This document shows, in pieces, positions 43,101 through 54,600 of a DNA stretch of 64,000 nt (position 1 is its first letter; each line of letters opens with the position of its first letter). The notes beneath the pieces are model-generated. The model had not been told where the DNA came from and did no database searches. It saw only the letters and a list, made by a program, of their open reading frames with translations. This stretch comes from Mayamaea pseudoterrestris (taxonomy: Eukaryota > Bacillariophyta > Bacillariophyceae > Sellaphorales > Sellaphoraceae). The position numbers and the translations under genes were made by a program. The stretch lies in NCBI GenBank assembly GCA_027923505.1, contig BROI01000002.1:1736001-1800000 (forward strand), given 5' to 3'.

Positions 43101-43844
43101 CTTTAATTTTTCAGTAGCAGACGATGGAATGAAAGACTCTCTGCGCACCGGAATATGCAATGCATCATCGTTTAAATCTGCAGCTGCAGCACATTGATCC
43201 AATCGACAGTCGACGCTAGCCGTCCGACGAAGTGGACTACTTGCGCCACCAGAGAATCGAGATTCACCTGCTCCATCCAACGCTCTCTTTAACTCATCTT
43301 TTGGAGGCGACAATCGTCGAACCATTTTGGAGAACTTTCGTTTCGTCTTTTCAAGCTTTTCCGTGACGCCGTCCCAATTCTTGTTGGAATTGGACTTTTT
43401 GCGGTCCGTTCTCTTGCGAAAGCATTCCTTGGTAGCTTGCTCAATCTCTTCAATTGTGTATCCTTCTCGAATCAGTCTGTCGTAATATAAAGTAAATGGC
43501 AGTAATGAGTATATGTGAGCAAGGCTGTACCTCTTTGTGCGTCAAAAACTCCGCATCACCATCACGTGGCGGCGACTGCATGCATTTCTCGTCACGTACA
43601 TTTCCATTCGCAAGTTCTTGCTAATCACCAACTGCCTCGTCGTTCTCCGGGGCCCTCTCGCTTGTTCATAGGACTCCAAAGGAACGCGCTCAAAGTGCAA
43701 GGCCTCATTGGATAGCGTAATCGGCACGCCTTGGCTCACGGACGGATTGTGTCCAATGGCGGCACCAAACTCGTGGATTTCAACGTCACCAAAGGTTAAT
43801 CTAGTATGATGCAGCGGTTCATGACGCGATATCGGGTCGTCCAT
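40125..43844 (-). CDS. Ser-rich protein with repeated RRxSFFG and SFASYD motifs
   Basis: Two exons, 43844-43600 and 43476-40125, with a 123-nt GT-AG intron (GTACGT donor). Spliced, the protein is 1198 residues. The N-terminal domain spans the join: LTFGDVEIHEFGAAIGHNPS, PITLSNEALHFERVPL, RGPRRTTRQLVISKN, then LIREGYTIEEIEQATKECF; I recall similar text in many diatom proteins, but no function is known. The remainder is disordered and basic/Ser-rich. It carries at least nine copies of a (R/H)R.SF(F/L)G-type motif (RRRSSFFGSNHG, QRRASFFGLGG, RRGSFLGFG, HRGSFLGIG) and six of a SSFAS(Y/F)D motif, often alternating. RRxS matches basophilic kinase consensus. The long frame with an ATG at 43325 is only part of exon 2. 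It may be a scaffold or phosphorylation substrate. Confidence 0.75.
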
Positions 43845-44486
43845 TGTTTCTTTCACTGTAAATTGTAGTGAAAAAGTACAAAATAGGTCGACGATGAAGG
43901 AGGGTCGCTTCAAGACGCTGCTCCACGATCACGCTTCGCAGTCATCCGTGCCGTGCATCCATGCGTGGGCAGCTGTACTGCATCAGTCACTCTGGCGTGA
44001 GAAACGGAGTCGTGTGACATTATTTCGCTCATGCTAAAATGTCAGTCGAGGTTGTACTATGTACTATAGCCTCCCAGTCGAGGACATCTTCCGGATAAAA
44101 TGACATCAGCATGACCCAATCGAAAGGGCTATATCGGATATGACGCAGTTTTCACTGGCACTCGTTTCAAACTACAGCCTCGTGACGCAGTTATCACTGG
44201 CACTCGTTTCATATTAGTGCCTTATGACGTACTTTTCACTGGCACTCGTTTCGTATAATTGCCTCATGACGCAGTTATCACTGGCACTCGTTTCGTACTA
44301 TTGCCTTAGTGACGTGGACCCCATTGGTTTACTTCTCTCGACGTGAACCCACGACCATGAGGTACTCTTGTCGACGTTTGATCGAGCATCCGGCCATTCG
44401 GAGGCTGTCGAGGACGCGTCTTGCCACAACCTTAAGGCTCTGACGGGATCAATACTGGTATTCAGCAACAGATTATAGACGACAGC
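43845..44486. promoter_or_regulatory. Divergent gap with tandem repeats, SPF27 upstream region
   Basis: 642 bp between divergent starts. It contains four copies of a 42-bp tandem repeat at 44141-44309, described separately. The rest has no recognisable gene. Confidence 0.5.
44141..44309. repeat. Four 42-bp tandem repeats
   Basis: Units start at 44141, 44183, 44225 and 44267. The core is TGACGCAGTT (TGACGTACTT in unit 3) followed by a shared TCACTGGCACTCGTTTC and a variable part ending GCCT. Unit length is held at 42 bp while the spacer sequence varies. TGACG is the core of bZIP (CRE/ASF-1-like) sites, so an array of factor sites is possible. It lies 180-350 bp before the SPF27 ATG. Confidence 0.9.
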
Positions 44487-45149
44487 ATGTCGCTAATTGA
44501 ACAACAACATGACGAATCCGCGACAGCGGCAGTCTTTCTCGACGCGCTGCCATACGTTGACCAAGTAGACGAAACATACGATGCCCTTGCTCAATCCTTG
44601 GTCGAAGAGGAAATGCAAACAATGCAGAAAGATGTACAGATAAACGATGACGATATCAAGCCAATCAAATATACCACGAAATTGTTTGAGCAAGAATACA
44701 ATCAGCGGAGTCGTCGCCTCGGTCCTTTGCCGGAATTGTTTAGCCATGACAAACGAAGCATCGAAATGGATCTTCATACCCTGGAGGATTATCAAGACGC
44801 TGTGAAAAGGGCTCGCACTGCATACGAAAAGGAGCGCCTGCGCGAAGTACAATTGAGCGTTGACAAGACAGAGTCGAGCTCCCTCTGGAAATTGCAAGCT
44901 GACAATGCGACGCGGCAGTTACAATCGTCCGAGCAAAGACTGGAGCATCAACGCCACATTGTTGAAAGAATTAATGCATTGCGATTGCAGGAGCAGGAAG
45001 GATTTGGTCGAGAGTTGGAGCGAGCGTCGCGTCAATTTCAAGAGTTAATTGACAAGAGGATGCAGCTGCAGCAAGCGATTGCTCAGCTTGAAGATGAACT
45101 TTCGACTGACAAAAGATCAGCAGCAGATGCTGTAGTGAACAATTCATAA
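44487..45149 (+). CDS. BCAS2: SPF27/BCAS2-like pre-mRNA splicing factor
   Basis: The 220-residue length matches BCAS2/SPF27 (about 225). The N-terminal signature is VFLDALPYVDQVDETYDALAQSLVEEEM (family: xDALPYxD..Y......V..LIEEEM). Then a conserved central segment (about 65-85: KLFEQEYNQRSRRLGPLPEL), and the second half is a long coiled coil (about 95-210) rich in Glu, Gln and Arg. SPF27 is a core subunit of the PRP19/CDC5L (NineTeen) complex, which activates the spliceosome in the nucleus. Single exon. Confidence 0.85.
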   Translation: MSLIEQQHDESATAAVFLDALPYVDQVDETYDALAQSLVEEEMQTMQKDVQINDDDIKPIKYTTKLFEQEYNQRSRRLGPLPELFSHDKRSIEMDLHTLEDYQDAVKRARTAYEKERLREVQLSVDKTESSSLWKLQADNATRQLQSSEQRLEHQRHIVERINALRLQEQEGFGRELERASRQFQELIDKRMQLQQAIAQLEDELSTDKRSAADAVVNNS

Positions 45150-45688
45150 CTGGTCAACAGTGGAAGGCTGTTCGTACCATGCGTGAGAATAGCCAAAATT
45201 TTCAAAACTAGCACTAATCGTATGCATGTGTCTCATGACTGGTGTAAAAATATGTTCACACAACTCATTCTAGCTTGCTGATGGTTGCAGCTTGCGTATG
45301 ACTAGGATTTAGCAAGCAATGTCGTTGTCATTGTAAATTCGTAACTATCTCCCTGCCAAGTCTCGCTGGAAAAAACTCACTGGTAGACTGCCGTCCTGCC
45401 AGGTCTACTCTGCTCATAAAAACCAAACTCACTGTCAGTCATGCTTGTCAAATATCCCATTGCATAGCTGTATATCTGGCATCTCAACCTCAAGCTTGAC
45501 TGTTGAAAGGATCGCCTAGCAAGCATACTTAACACAACAGTACAATCTGCTGTATAGTCATTCTGAATACTGCCTTGGCACGATTGCCGGGCCGATCCAT
45601 TTTTCTTCATGAAGGAACAGGTGGATGGTGTCTTTCAAATACAATCACTTTCTTACAACTATTGAAGCACCACTAAGCAAAGGAAGCG
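45150..45688. other. Intergenic gap with nothing recognised
   Basis: 539 bp between two plus-strand genes. A 77-codon minus-strand frame (45377-45610) has no recognisable content. The gap should hold the SPF27 terminator and the promoter of the ATPase gene. Confidence 0.4.
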
Positions 45689-48600
45689 ATGAACTCGGAT
45701 CGAAGTGAAAGTCGACGAGAACCGCTCGAGTGCAAGCCGCCATCGCAAAAGAGTATTTTTGAGCGATCTTCACTTCGATACTCGCTATCATCGAGCGGAC
45801 GATCGAGGGCATCCGTCTTGGAACGTTTGTTCACAGAGCAAGAGATTGGCGATCTCAATAGAGAATATGACGCATCAAGTGACTTCTTAATTGGGAACTT
45901 GCCAAAGCTAGCGCAGGAAACGTTCGATGAGTTGCTCGAAGAACAAGCCTTGCCAAACGAGCCTCAAGGCATTCCAGTCGCAAGAAACCATGAAACAAAA
46001 GCCTTGGACGAGCTGCGCATGGTTGGTAAAGGCGCAGTTATCAAGCGAATCATTGATCCTTCAATGCATCCGCATCTATTTGGACGCGGCAAAGCAACTC
46101 GTGGAGTTGCTCGACAAGTGCAGCTTGGGCACGGCCGTTGCAATCGTTCGGGGTCCGTCTGGATGCGGCAAGACGAGCCTTTACGACGCTTTTGGAAGAC
46201 GACTAAATGTCGAGCCTCACGAGGAATGGCTCAAGTATGTTTGTAGCTTGAAGTATCGGCAGCAAAGCGAAAATGAGGTGGACGAAACGATTGAGAGTGA
46301 CTCGGAGCAAAGCATGGAACTCGATGACATCGGCAACGACGAGGACTCCTTCACAGTTGAGCGAGACTCAATTTTGAAGCGTCAAGATACTGCCATTTAT
46401 ATTTCCGGACAATTTGATTCCTCTCGGAGCAGCGTTCCGTACGCGGCCATTGTCCATGCCTTCAACGAGCTTGGGACAATGCTTTGCGAGGTGCAAAAGG
46501 AGCTTGATACAAAACGGAAGTCGAGTCGCTGGCACGATAGAAAGACCCTGAAACAGAACCGTCGCTTGTCGTATTCGGACCCTAATCCGGCGGCTGGCAT
46601 GCGACAATCACTGGCAAAATGCTTGAACGACAGCGATTTGAACACCATACTGGAGCTGTTGACCAACGAGGGCAAGATTCTCGCAAAGGTTATTCCATCT
46701 TTCAAAACGCTGGTCAAGGCGGCAGATCCCAGTCGGTTTGTGACAGATGGGTCCTGGGGGTTTAGCTCAACGAACTTTAGCTTGCAGCTTTCAAAGCGCA
46801 GCATGGGATTCGAAGACGGCAGCAAGCCAATCGTTTTGTTCGGACCATCGCCGGGACGGGCAAGAAACCGCAGCATTCTAGCAAGCATGCTCAGCAAGGG
46901 ACTTGGGATTGGCTCCTCGTCAAAATTGATATTCCAGCGTAATGGTGCCATGGGTGACTCTACGTCGAGCAACCTTGCAAGTACTTTGGGCATGAGCATG
47001 TCCACCTTGTCGGTGAAGGAGTCGGAATTTGCATCCGTTACGAATGGCACAAATGACTGCAACAGCGAGGGCGGTTTGCTTACGGAACGCTTTAATATTG
47101 GCATATCCGCATTGCTTAAGGTCTTCTGTGCGCCTCATCGCAAACTTGTCTGGTTTCTCGATGATTTTCAATGGGCCGACGAAGCATCTCAGCAATTAAT
47201 CAAGACGATTGTCGGCGATCCTACGTTTCAAAATCTGCTGGTATGTTTTGGTTACCGAAACGAAGTTGTCGAAACTGTGACGAAACCAGCATTGGAAGGC
47301 CTGCCGAAAGATCGAGTGGAGATATCGTTGGGCAATCTCGAGCGCCCTACCACTGATGCATGGCTTGCTTCGGTCTTGAAGCAGCGGCAGAGTGAGTCTG
47401 AATTTCAACTCCTTGTCGAAGTGGTGCATCGCAAGACGGATGGCAATCCGTGTTTTGTTTTGCAATACCTTGAACTGCTTCAACGCAAAGGAATGTTATA
47501 CTACTCACTTACTAAGAATATCTGGGAATGGGATTCACACCATCTGCGGGCGTTGAATAACAACGATTTGTCAACGACTAATGCTTTGCCTCTGGGTAAT
47601 AGTGACTCGATCGATCAAGTAACTTCGATGGAGAATGGGTTCCTTGCGGAATTGATCACCATCCAAATGTCCAGCACGCCCTCGTCAGTGCAGCGTTTAA
47701 TTCGAGTAGCCTCATGTCTTGGCTTTTATTTCGATGCGTCGTTACTGCGCGGTCTTTGTGAGCAATGTGATGCTCTTTTGTTGCTTGGCTTCTCGGTGGC
47801 TAACAAGGGAATCTACTACGAGGATGAGCAAATTAATGATAACGGTAGAGAAGATAATTCTATCATCGAAGAGGAAGACGCGCAATCAGAAACGATTCAT
47901 AAGCTTGCGATGGAACAGGCCGAGGCGGAAGGACTAATTGAGAGAACGCCTGACCTTCGGATCTACAAATTCGCCCATGATGATGTGCGGAAGGTGGTAA
48001 GTTTACCATACATTGTTTGCGTCCTTTTGCGATCGTCACTAACCAACATTCTTATAGATATATGAATCTATGGCGCAAGGCAAAGAGCGTATGTTGCTAC
48101 ACTTGCGAATCGGACAGTACATCATGGAACTCGGTGACGAACGATTCATTCTGGATGCAGCAGATCATTTTAATCGAGGGTCGTCACTACTTGTCTACGA
48201 GACTGAGAGGTTGGACCTTATTGAGTTAAACTTGGCGGCCAGTGCGCAAGCTGAACAGCGCGCAGGCATCTATCTGATGGCGGATTTCTTGAATCAAGCT
48301 ATCCTTTTGGTAAAGGAACGCGATTGGACAAAGTCCTACAAACTTGTTTTACAAGTGTACCATCGATCAACAGTGACAGAATATGCTCGTGGCGATTTTG
48401 CTGCTGCCCGGCGTCGCATCCAGGAGATTCTGGTGAGGGCATCAACTCTAGACGATCAATTACCAGCCCGTCTCGTTTGTATGGAAATTTTTGCATCGCA
48501 GGGAAATTATTCCACGGCCATCAGCGAATCTAGGAAGTTGTTGGCGGAGCTCGGAGAGCCCTTACCTCGAGCCGATCAGCTTAATTTTGCTCTGGAGTAT

Positions 48601-49902
48601 CGAAAGACTCGAAAGCTTGTCCAAGCTATGACAGAGGAACAATTGCTGACTTTGCCTGACGCCAACGTCAATATGCCCGTGTGGACTGCGAGGATCTTGC
48701 ATTCTGCTGCGTCCTATGGCTGGCGCTATGGCAATCAGCAATTTGCTGAGCTAGTAACCTTGAGAATGATGCGCTTCACTTTGAGTTTCGGCAGTTGTGA
48801 ATTGACGCCGTTAGCCTTTGCTGGATACGGGGTCATATCTGCTAACTACGGGAATTTAGCGGAAGGACGATATTTCGCGGAACTTGCACTCCGCCAAATA
48901 AAAACCAAGTCCTCAATTCCTGCCGTGGGGTTGCTTGTGCATTTGCATTTGTCACATTTGGTGCAACCAGCGTGGGCAAGCTTGGAGCCCCTGTTAATTT
49001 CCTACCGATCGGGGTTGGAAATCGGAGATCTCAACTTTGGTGCACTCGCCATCCAGGCCTACGCTAGCTTGTACTTGTTTTGTGGCCTTCCGCTCAACAC
49101 ATACGTTCTAGACATGCAGACATACTGTCGCCAGCTTCGGTATTGCAACCAGATAGATGCCATGACAGGCACCCTGCCACTGCTGCAAGTTGCTTTGAAC
49201 TTGACGGGCGAGACAAACGACGCGTTTGACTGTTCGTCGACAGCCTGCGCGACACAACAACCGCTTGGCAAAGATGTAGAGCTACAGCTGCAGCCCGAAA
49301 CGCTTTTACATCTTGATTACGCCCAGTTGTTCAATGCTTACGTTCTCAACTCGGTGCAAGTAATGCGTGAAACGGCCCGCCGACCGAATTGTTCTCAGTT
49401 GCAGGCCCTGCATTATATGAACATCTTCTACGTCTTAATTGATGGCCTCGTACACTTTGGTCTCTACCGAGCAGACAAACGGAAGGCTGACCTGACAGCA
49501 GCAAGGCGAGCAATGAAGCAAATTGAATGGGCTAGCAATCGGTCGGTAAATTGCCTTGGCCTCCTGCTCCTACTGCAGGCCGAGAAGACATCCATCAAAC
49601 ATTATGCTGACCAACAAATGGTCAAGCAAGTCTACCAACGCGCCATTACGGAGTTGCAGCACAGTGGCTACGTACATTTCTCCGCCATTGCCAATGAGCG
49701 GGCGGGCGAATATGCGCTTGCTTGCCGCGATCAAAGCTTGGCCGAACAATACTTTTCGTCTGCTGTCGAGCTGTACAACGAATGGGGTGCCACTGCCAAA
49801 ACCAAGTTAATGTCTAAACAGCATGCTTTTTTGAACATTGACGAGCGCGCCGACGAGTTGGTCGTCTCCTCTGACCCCGCGAGTGCTTGGTCATTTTTGT
49901 AA
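45689..49902 (+). CDS. STAND-type predicted ATPase with TPR-like C-terminus (frameshifted)
   Basis: Exons 45689-47996 and 48058-49902, with a 61-nt GT-AG intron (FAHDDVRKV / IYESMAQGKER). The N-terminus (SIFERSSLRYSLSSS, LFTEQEIGDLNREYDASSDF) leads to PHLFGR at about 46072-46089. The frame then changes and continues AAKQLVELLDKCS, Walker A GPSGCGKTS (about 46153-46180), a long insert, Walker B KLVWFLDDFQWADEAS (about 47144-47190), and sensor-like PCFVLQYLELL. The second exon is helical and TPR-like (LHLRIGQYIMELGDERFILDAADHFNRG). This is the large ATPase module found beside kinases or cyclases in bacterial and diatom signalling proteins (LFGR.x..L...GPSGxGKTx.....LDDxQWAD). No kinase domain is present here. 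The frame change in a conserved motif means a real null allele, a sequencing error or an unusual recoding event. Confidence 0.75.
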
Positions 49903-50084
49903 AAAGACTCAGCTCTATGAGGTATGACACGATCCGTAAACAGTGATAACAAACACATTCTTTATCTATAATTGGTTTTTAACTCGTCTATAACCGAACG
50001 TGTTGACAGTGAGTGCAACCGCTGGCTCGCGCTTCTTCTCATGAACCTCGGCAACAAAATCCGTCATGATGTGTGTATATATAT

Positions 50085-51219
50085 CTAAATAAACTCTCGA
50101 TCCGGTCCTCGAATATCCATGGACAGTGGATCCGACGCGTCGCGAAAACCCTTGGGCGACGTTCGCTTACGTCCATACTCCGCGTGCAGGTCGAGCTCGT
50201 GGCGGCCCGTGAGCAGCTGACCAAACGACCGACCGCTCTGCACCTTGACAACCAAAACGACGACAAGACCAGTGACTAGCAGCACGCCCATGGCGACTCC
50301 GAATTTGCTCTTGCCGCTGGAGAGTGCGTCGTTGCTGCTAGTACTCGCTGGTTCAGCAAGCTTAGGAGCATGGTAGCCGGTATTTTCGTACGGATTGTAC
50401 ATGGTCGTTGGAGACTGCTCACTGCTTTGTTCGACGTTTGCCCTCGTCGGTATCATTGTTGGAAATGCAGTAGTCGTTGGTTGGCTTGACGGGGTTGTGA
50501 CTTGATGTTGCTCATCATGCTTCGATAATGGCGACGGAGAAATTGACGGCTGTTTCGATGGCAGCAATGGCTTCCTATATTCATCATTTGTTACTGCGGA
50601 CGGCTGCGCTGAAATAGTAGGAGCCTGATTGGCTAGTGTATTCGCGGATGGTCGAAGCGTGCTGGTCGGAGATAAGGTCATTGTCGGTGAATATGATGGA
50701 TTATTAGCCTCATTTTTCAATGGCGAAGGAGCCGGAGTCGGATACCTGCGTGAAGGAAGGGGCATGAAGCGATTACATGACCATGTGAGGAATAAAACGA
50801 ATACAGCTCGTAGAGGATGACTTGGGATTTGCAGAAACGTACCTACCGGTAGTGGCTGCTGGAGTATTGTGAATTGTTGGAGGACTCGTCGTGGTCGTTG
50901 ATTCTCCTTGGAAAGGAGACGGCTCACTCGGCGACGGCGCTCGCGTCGCATACGGCGCGCTTGCGGTCGGAGTAGCCGGCACATCCAAAACATCCACGTC
51001 GGTATTGAAATTGTAAGCGTCTTGTTGCTGCTGCTTATCGTTTCCTTGGTCATTCCTTGGAGGTGCCGTAAAGGTGACATCCTCCATCATTCGATGCCTC
51101 GTCGACGATGATGTATCGCTCGTCGTCGAAGGATCCACTGCAGGCGGATCCTGCAAGGTAAATGAGCTTCCATGCTTCACTATGATTAGGAGAGTTGAAA
51201 GAGTTTGTAGCCTCATCAT
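50085..51219 (-). CDS. Mucin-like Ser/Thr/Pro-rich type I membrane protein
   Basis: Two exons, 51219-50843 and 50745-50085, with a 97-nt GT-AG intron (GTACGT donor, CGCAG acceptor) in phase 2. Product about 345 residues. The start MMRLQTLSTLLIIVKHGSSF gives a signal peptide, better than the upstream ATG at 51291. The luminal or outer part is dominated by Ser, Thr and Pro (PSSQPTTTAFPTMIPT, LPSKQPSISPSPLS), like diatom cell-wall and adhesive proteins. A single membrane helix (FGVAMGVLLVTGLVVVLVVKV) comes near residue 280, then a basic cytosolic tail (ELDLHAEYGRKRTSPKG). It is probably heavily O-glycosylated at the cell surface; its function is unknown. Confidence 0.72.
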
Positions 51220-51637
51220 GATGGAGTGTCTGTTTGTTACACTTGCTTGCTCGATGGCTTTGTTTGTTGTGATGAACGGAATGAATTTCAAAATCGACGA
51301 AAAGAAACGGTCTCCCGCGCGAGCCTACCTCGCGCCAGCCGCGTCTCGGTTTCGCTGCGACAATTATGCGACATTTTGCTCCCACCACGAAAATGCGCCT
51401 TCACAAATTCCGTCGTTCATTCCATCATCCATTCGAGCTGCGAGCAAAAGCTATTTTACTCCATCTATACTAAAAGTCAGAAGACATCTTACTGGACAAG
51501 AATCGTGGTTAATTTGCAGGTAGACTGCGAAGAAGGTCCCGGAAAAGCTAGTCGTTAACTGACAAGTGCAGTGTTCATTTCGCTCGGTCTCGCACGTCGC
51601 ACGTTGCTTCACAACCTTCTTTATAACAACAATAACA
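51220..51637. promoter_or_regulatory. Divergent promoter region, mucin-like gene / NAA25
   Basis: 418 bp between divergent start codons. Open frames crossing it in other phases look like chance. Nothing repeated was seen. Confidence 0.35.
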
Positions 51638-54600
51638 ATGTCAAGCAGCAACAAGCTGCATGCAATTTACGCGGCACTCGACAATTATCATTACGCCAAA
51701 GCTATCAAACTATGTCTACAGCAGCCTCCAAGCAACCTGTTGGTGCGAGTGTTGATGGCGCATGCCTTGGCCAAGTCGGGGCAGCGCTACAAATCTCTGC
51801 AAGTCGTCGCAGCCTTGCTGGAGGAACAGTTACAATACTTTTCAGAGCTCCAATTGGAACTAGTGTATGCGCAGTCACAGGAAGACTTGGATGCCAATGC
51901 GGCAACTGCTGCTGCTGCGTCGTTGGCGGCTCAACAATCACAGCAAATACAGTCAGTCGCGAAGAAGGGCAAGGCCAAGGGCAAGAAAAAGGCTACATCT
52001 GCAACTGCATCTCCAATAGAACCATGCTCAACAGCAGCAACTCCAGTGAAGCATTTGGACTGGATTGACCGACTGGATCATCCGCCGCGTCTACCGCAAG
52101 ATTGGGATCGCGTTCCACCGCCATTATCCGATTGGCCACTGTTTCACGACGAACATACGCTAGCTACATTGACGACGCTCATGTACCGACATTTGCGACT
52201 ACCATTGACTGCCTTTATGCTATACAAATGGGCAGTTGCATCATTTACAACACCGAGTCAAACGCTTTTGCGCAAGGCCTTCTTGTCGGGCTTGCCGGTG
52301 CTTGTGGCGCCGCAGTATGCAAAATCACAACAGCAGCCATCAAATGTCACACACGTCATCCTTCAAAGCATGCAAGCCGTGGCACTTCAGCTGGCTGGAC
52401 GTGTGCAAGGAACGGAATCGGTCTTGGCGCTCCAGTGGGCGGCGCAAGCCTGCACGTGGCAAATCGATTTGATGGAACGTCATGCGAATGAGGATGCAGC
52501 AATGACAACAAGCACCATGGCTCGACTCACCGAATTGCTAGTGGCGCGGGCTCTTGACAGCTGCAGCGATAGTGGCCAAGCATTAATGACAATGGACAGT
52601 GCCATTGCGAAGGATGAATCATCCGATTTTTTGCTGCAGTCAGAATGCTTCCTGCTGTATATAGATGCGCTGGATCGACAAGGCAAACTTGAGGAGAAAC
52701 TTCACGCTATTGTTGAACGTTTAAAAGGCAGCGCCACAGAAGAAAGTAATGAGAACAATAGGAATCGTGACAATCAACAACGCGGACAAGATCAGCAGCT
52801 TGTCTACCCACCCCGTCGTACATTGCTCGACTTGCAGGCGCAAACGCTCCAAACCATGGGCCGATTCGAAGAGGCGCTGGTGATTCTGACGTCGCAGCTG
52901 CAGCTATATCCTGACAATTGGTCCTTTTGGAAGCGACATGCCGAATGCGCGGCAAAGTTAGAGTCAGGCACTCAAGTTACTAGTGCATTTGCTTTTGAAA
53001 TGTTACAACAATCTGAAACAACTTGTTCCAGTGGCTTGCTGCTGCGTGGGCCTTGCTTAATTCGAGTCGAGCTGGCATATCAAAGTTGCTTACTCCAGCA
53101 ACCTGGATCGAATGACCAATTATTGGTCGCGAAATTAGTGGATGAAATTATTGTCTACAGCAGCCAGGTTGCGCCGCGTGCGCTGTGTTGCTATTCGGAT
53201 GTGGAGCCATATCTCAACTATATTTTGACGACGACATCTCATCCAACTCGCGAGATGGCTTCGCGTCGCCTCTTGGACTGGCTTCTGGACTTTCGATTGC
53301 CGCCAGTATCAGAGGATGGCAAGGAGCGACGCAGTGAGTTACGAAAGTACATTGTCGCCATTCAATTGACCCATAAAGTTGTTTCACACATGGAAAGAAC
53401 ATGTCAATTTGAGTGTTTGCCTGATTGGAAGGAGTATCTCAAAACTTGGGAAGAGTTCAAGGCGTACGACATTATACACGTGGATGACCCAAAGGAAAAC
53501 CGACCGGCCGACGAACTAATTCTTCTCGCCGTGCAGCAATTGCTCTTACAAGACTCAAGCGATGATGCGAATCTTGTATTAATCTCATTGATATTGGAGG
53601 CCGGTATGGAATATTCACCCTACAATGCCAGTCTCAAGATTGCAGCGCTGCGTGTGTATGGACTGCTCCATGCCGCCACACGAGCATACGACTTGTATCA
53701 ATGCCTCTTCATCAAGCACATTCAGTATGAGTCATGCGCCTACCTCATTCTCCCAATTCTGAGAGACAACGGGTTGTATGAAGAAACACTGGACGTCTGT
53801 AAGCAGGTCATGCGATTGCAGCGGATTTCGTTGAATGAAGCGGCAGACTATTCCGGCAGGGCCATGGAGAATGGTGCGCGGAGCAAGGCCGACGAGTTTG
53901 TTCAGTTTCAGCGCAGGCAATTGAGTCATAGCTTGACAGCGCTGGAAGCAAGAGGCTTGGTTCTTGACGCTGCACCAATGTTTGGACAAGCGGACAGCAA
54001 CTGGGTACCAGGTGCTTTTCATGGAATAATTGGGAGTGACATGGATTATGATCGAGCCACGGAAATGATTACGGAGGCGCACGACCCTCTGGGGGCGTTT
54101 GCCATTCTACAAGCCCAGAGGAATAGTGACAAAAACTATTGTCAATGGAGTGACAATCGTGATTTGGAAGTCTTGCCTCATGAGATTTTGTCACGCCGCA
54201 AGGTAGAATCGACCGAGGACATTGTGAGAGACGCTAGGCAGCGAGGACACGTACATGGCTTACTACTACGAGCGACTCTCTGTATTGCATCTTCGAAAGG
54301 TTTGAAGAAGGGCAAAGTTGTCGAACCAAGCGACGAAGCGAAAAGTCGTTGCGCGTGCCTACTAGCGGCCATTGAGGCATTTTCAAATGACTGTTGCGTA
54401 AGCGCCCCTTTGCACAAAGACCTGGTCAAGGCGTTGCTTTGTAGCTGCCGTGTGATTGCTGGATTGGATACGGGTGTGTTTCATGCCACCGATCAAACCA
54501 CTGTAACATCCCTTGCTGAGAAAGAATCAACGATCGTGAAGATACTTGAGGAGCAGCAGCTCGCATTGGAGTCGGCGATGAAGGAGCTATCGAGAATGGA

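Noticed and set aside
45927-46070. ATG at 45927 as the true start of the ATPase
   Set aside because: Residues from 45927 to about 46085 in that frame are not protein-like, while the other frame over the same bases gives plausible sequence ending in the family motif LFGR. A frame change is the better reading.
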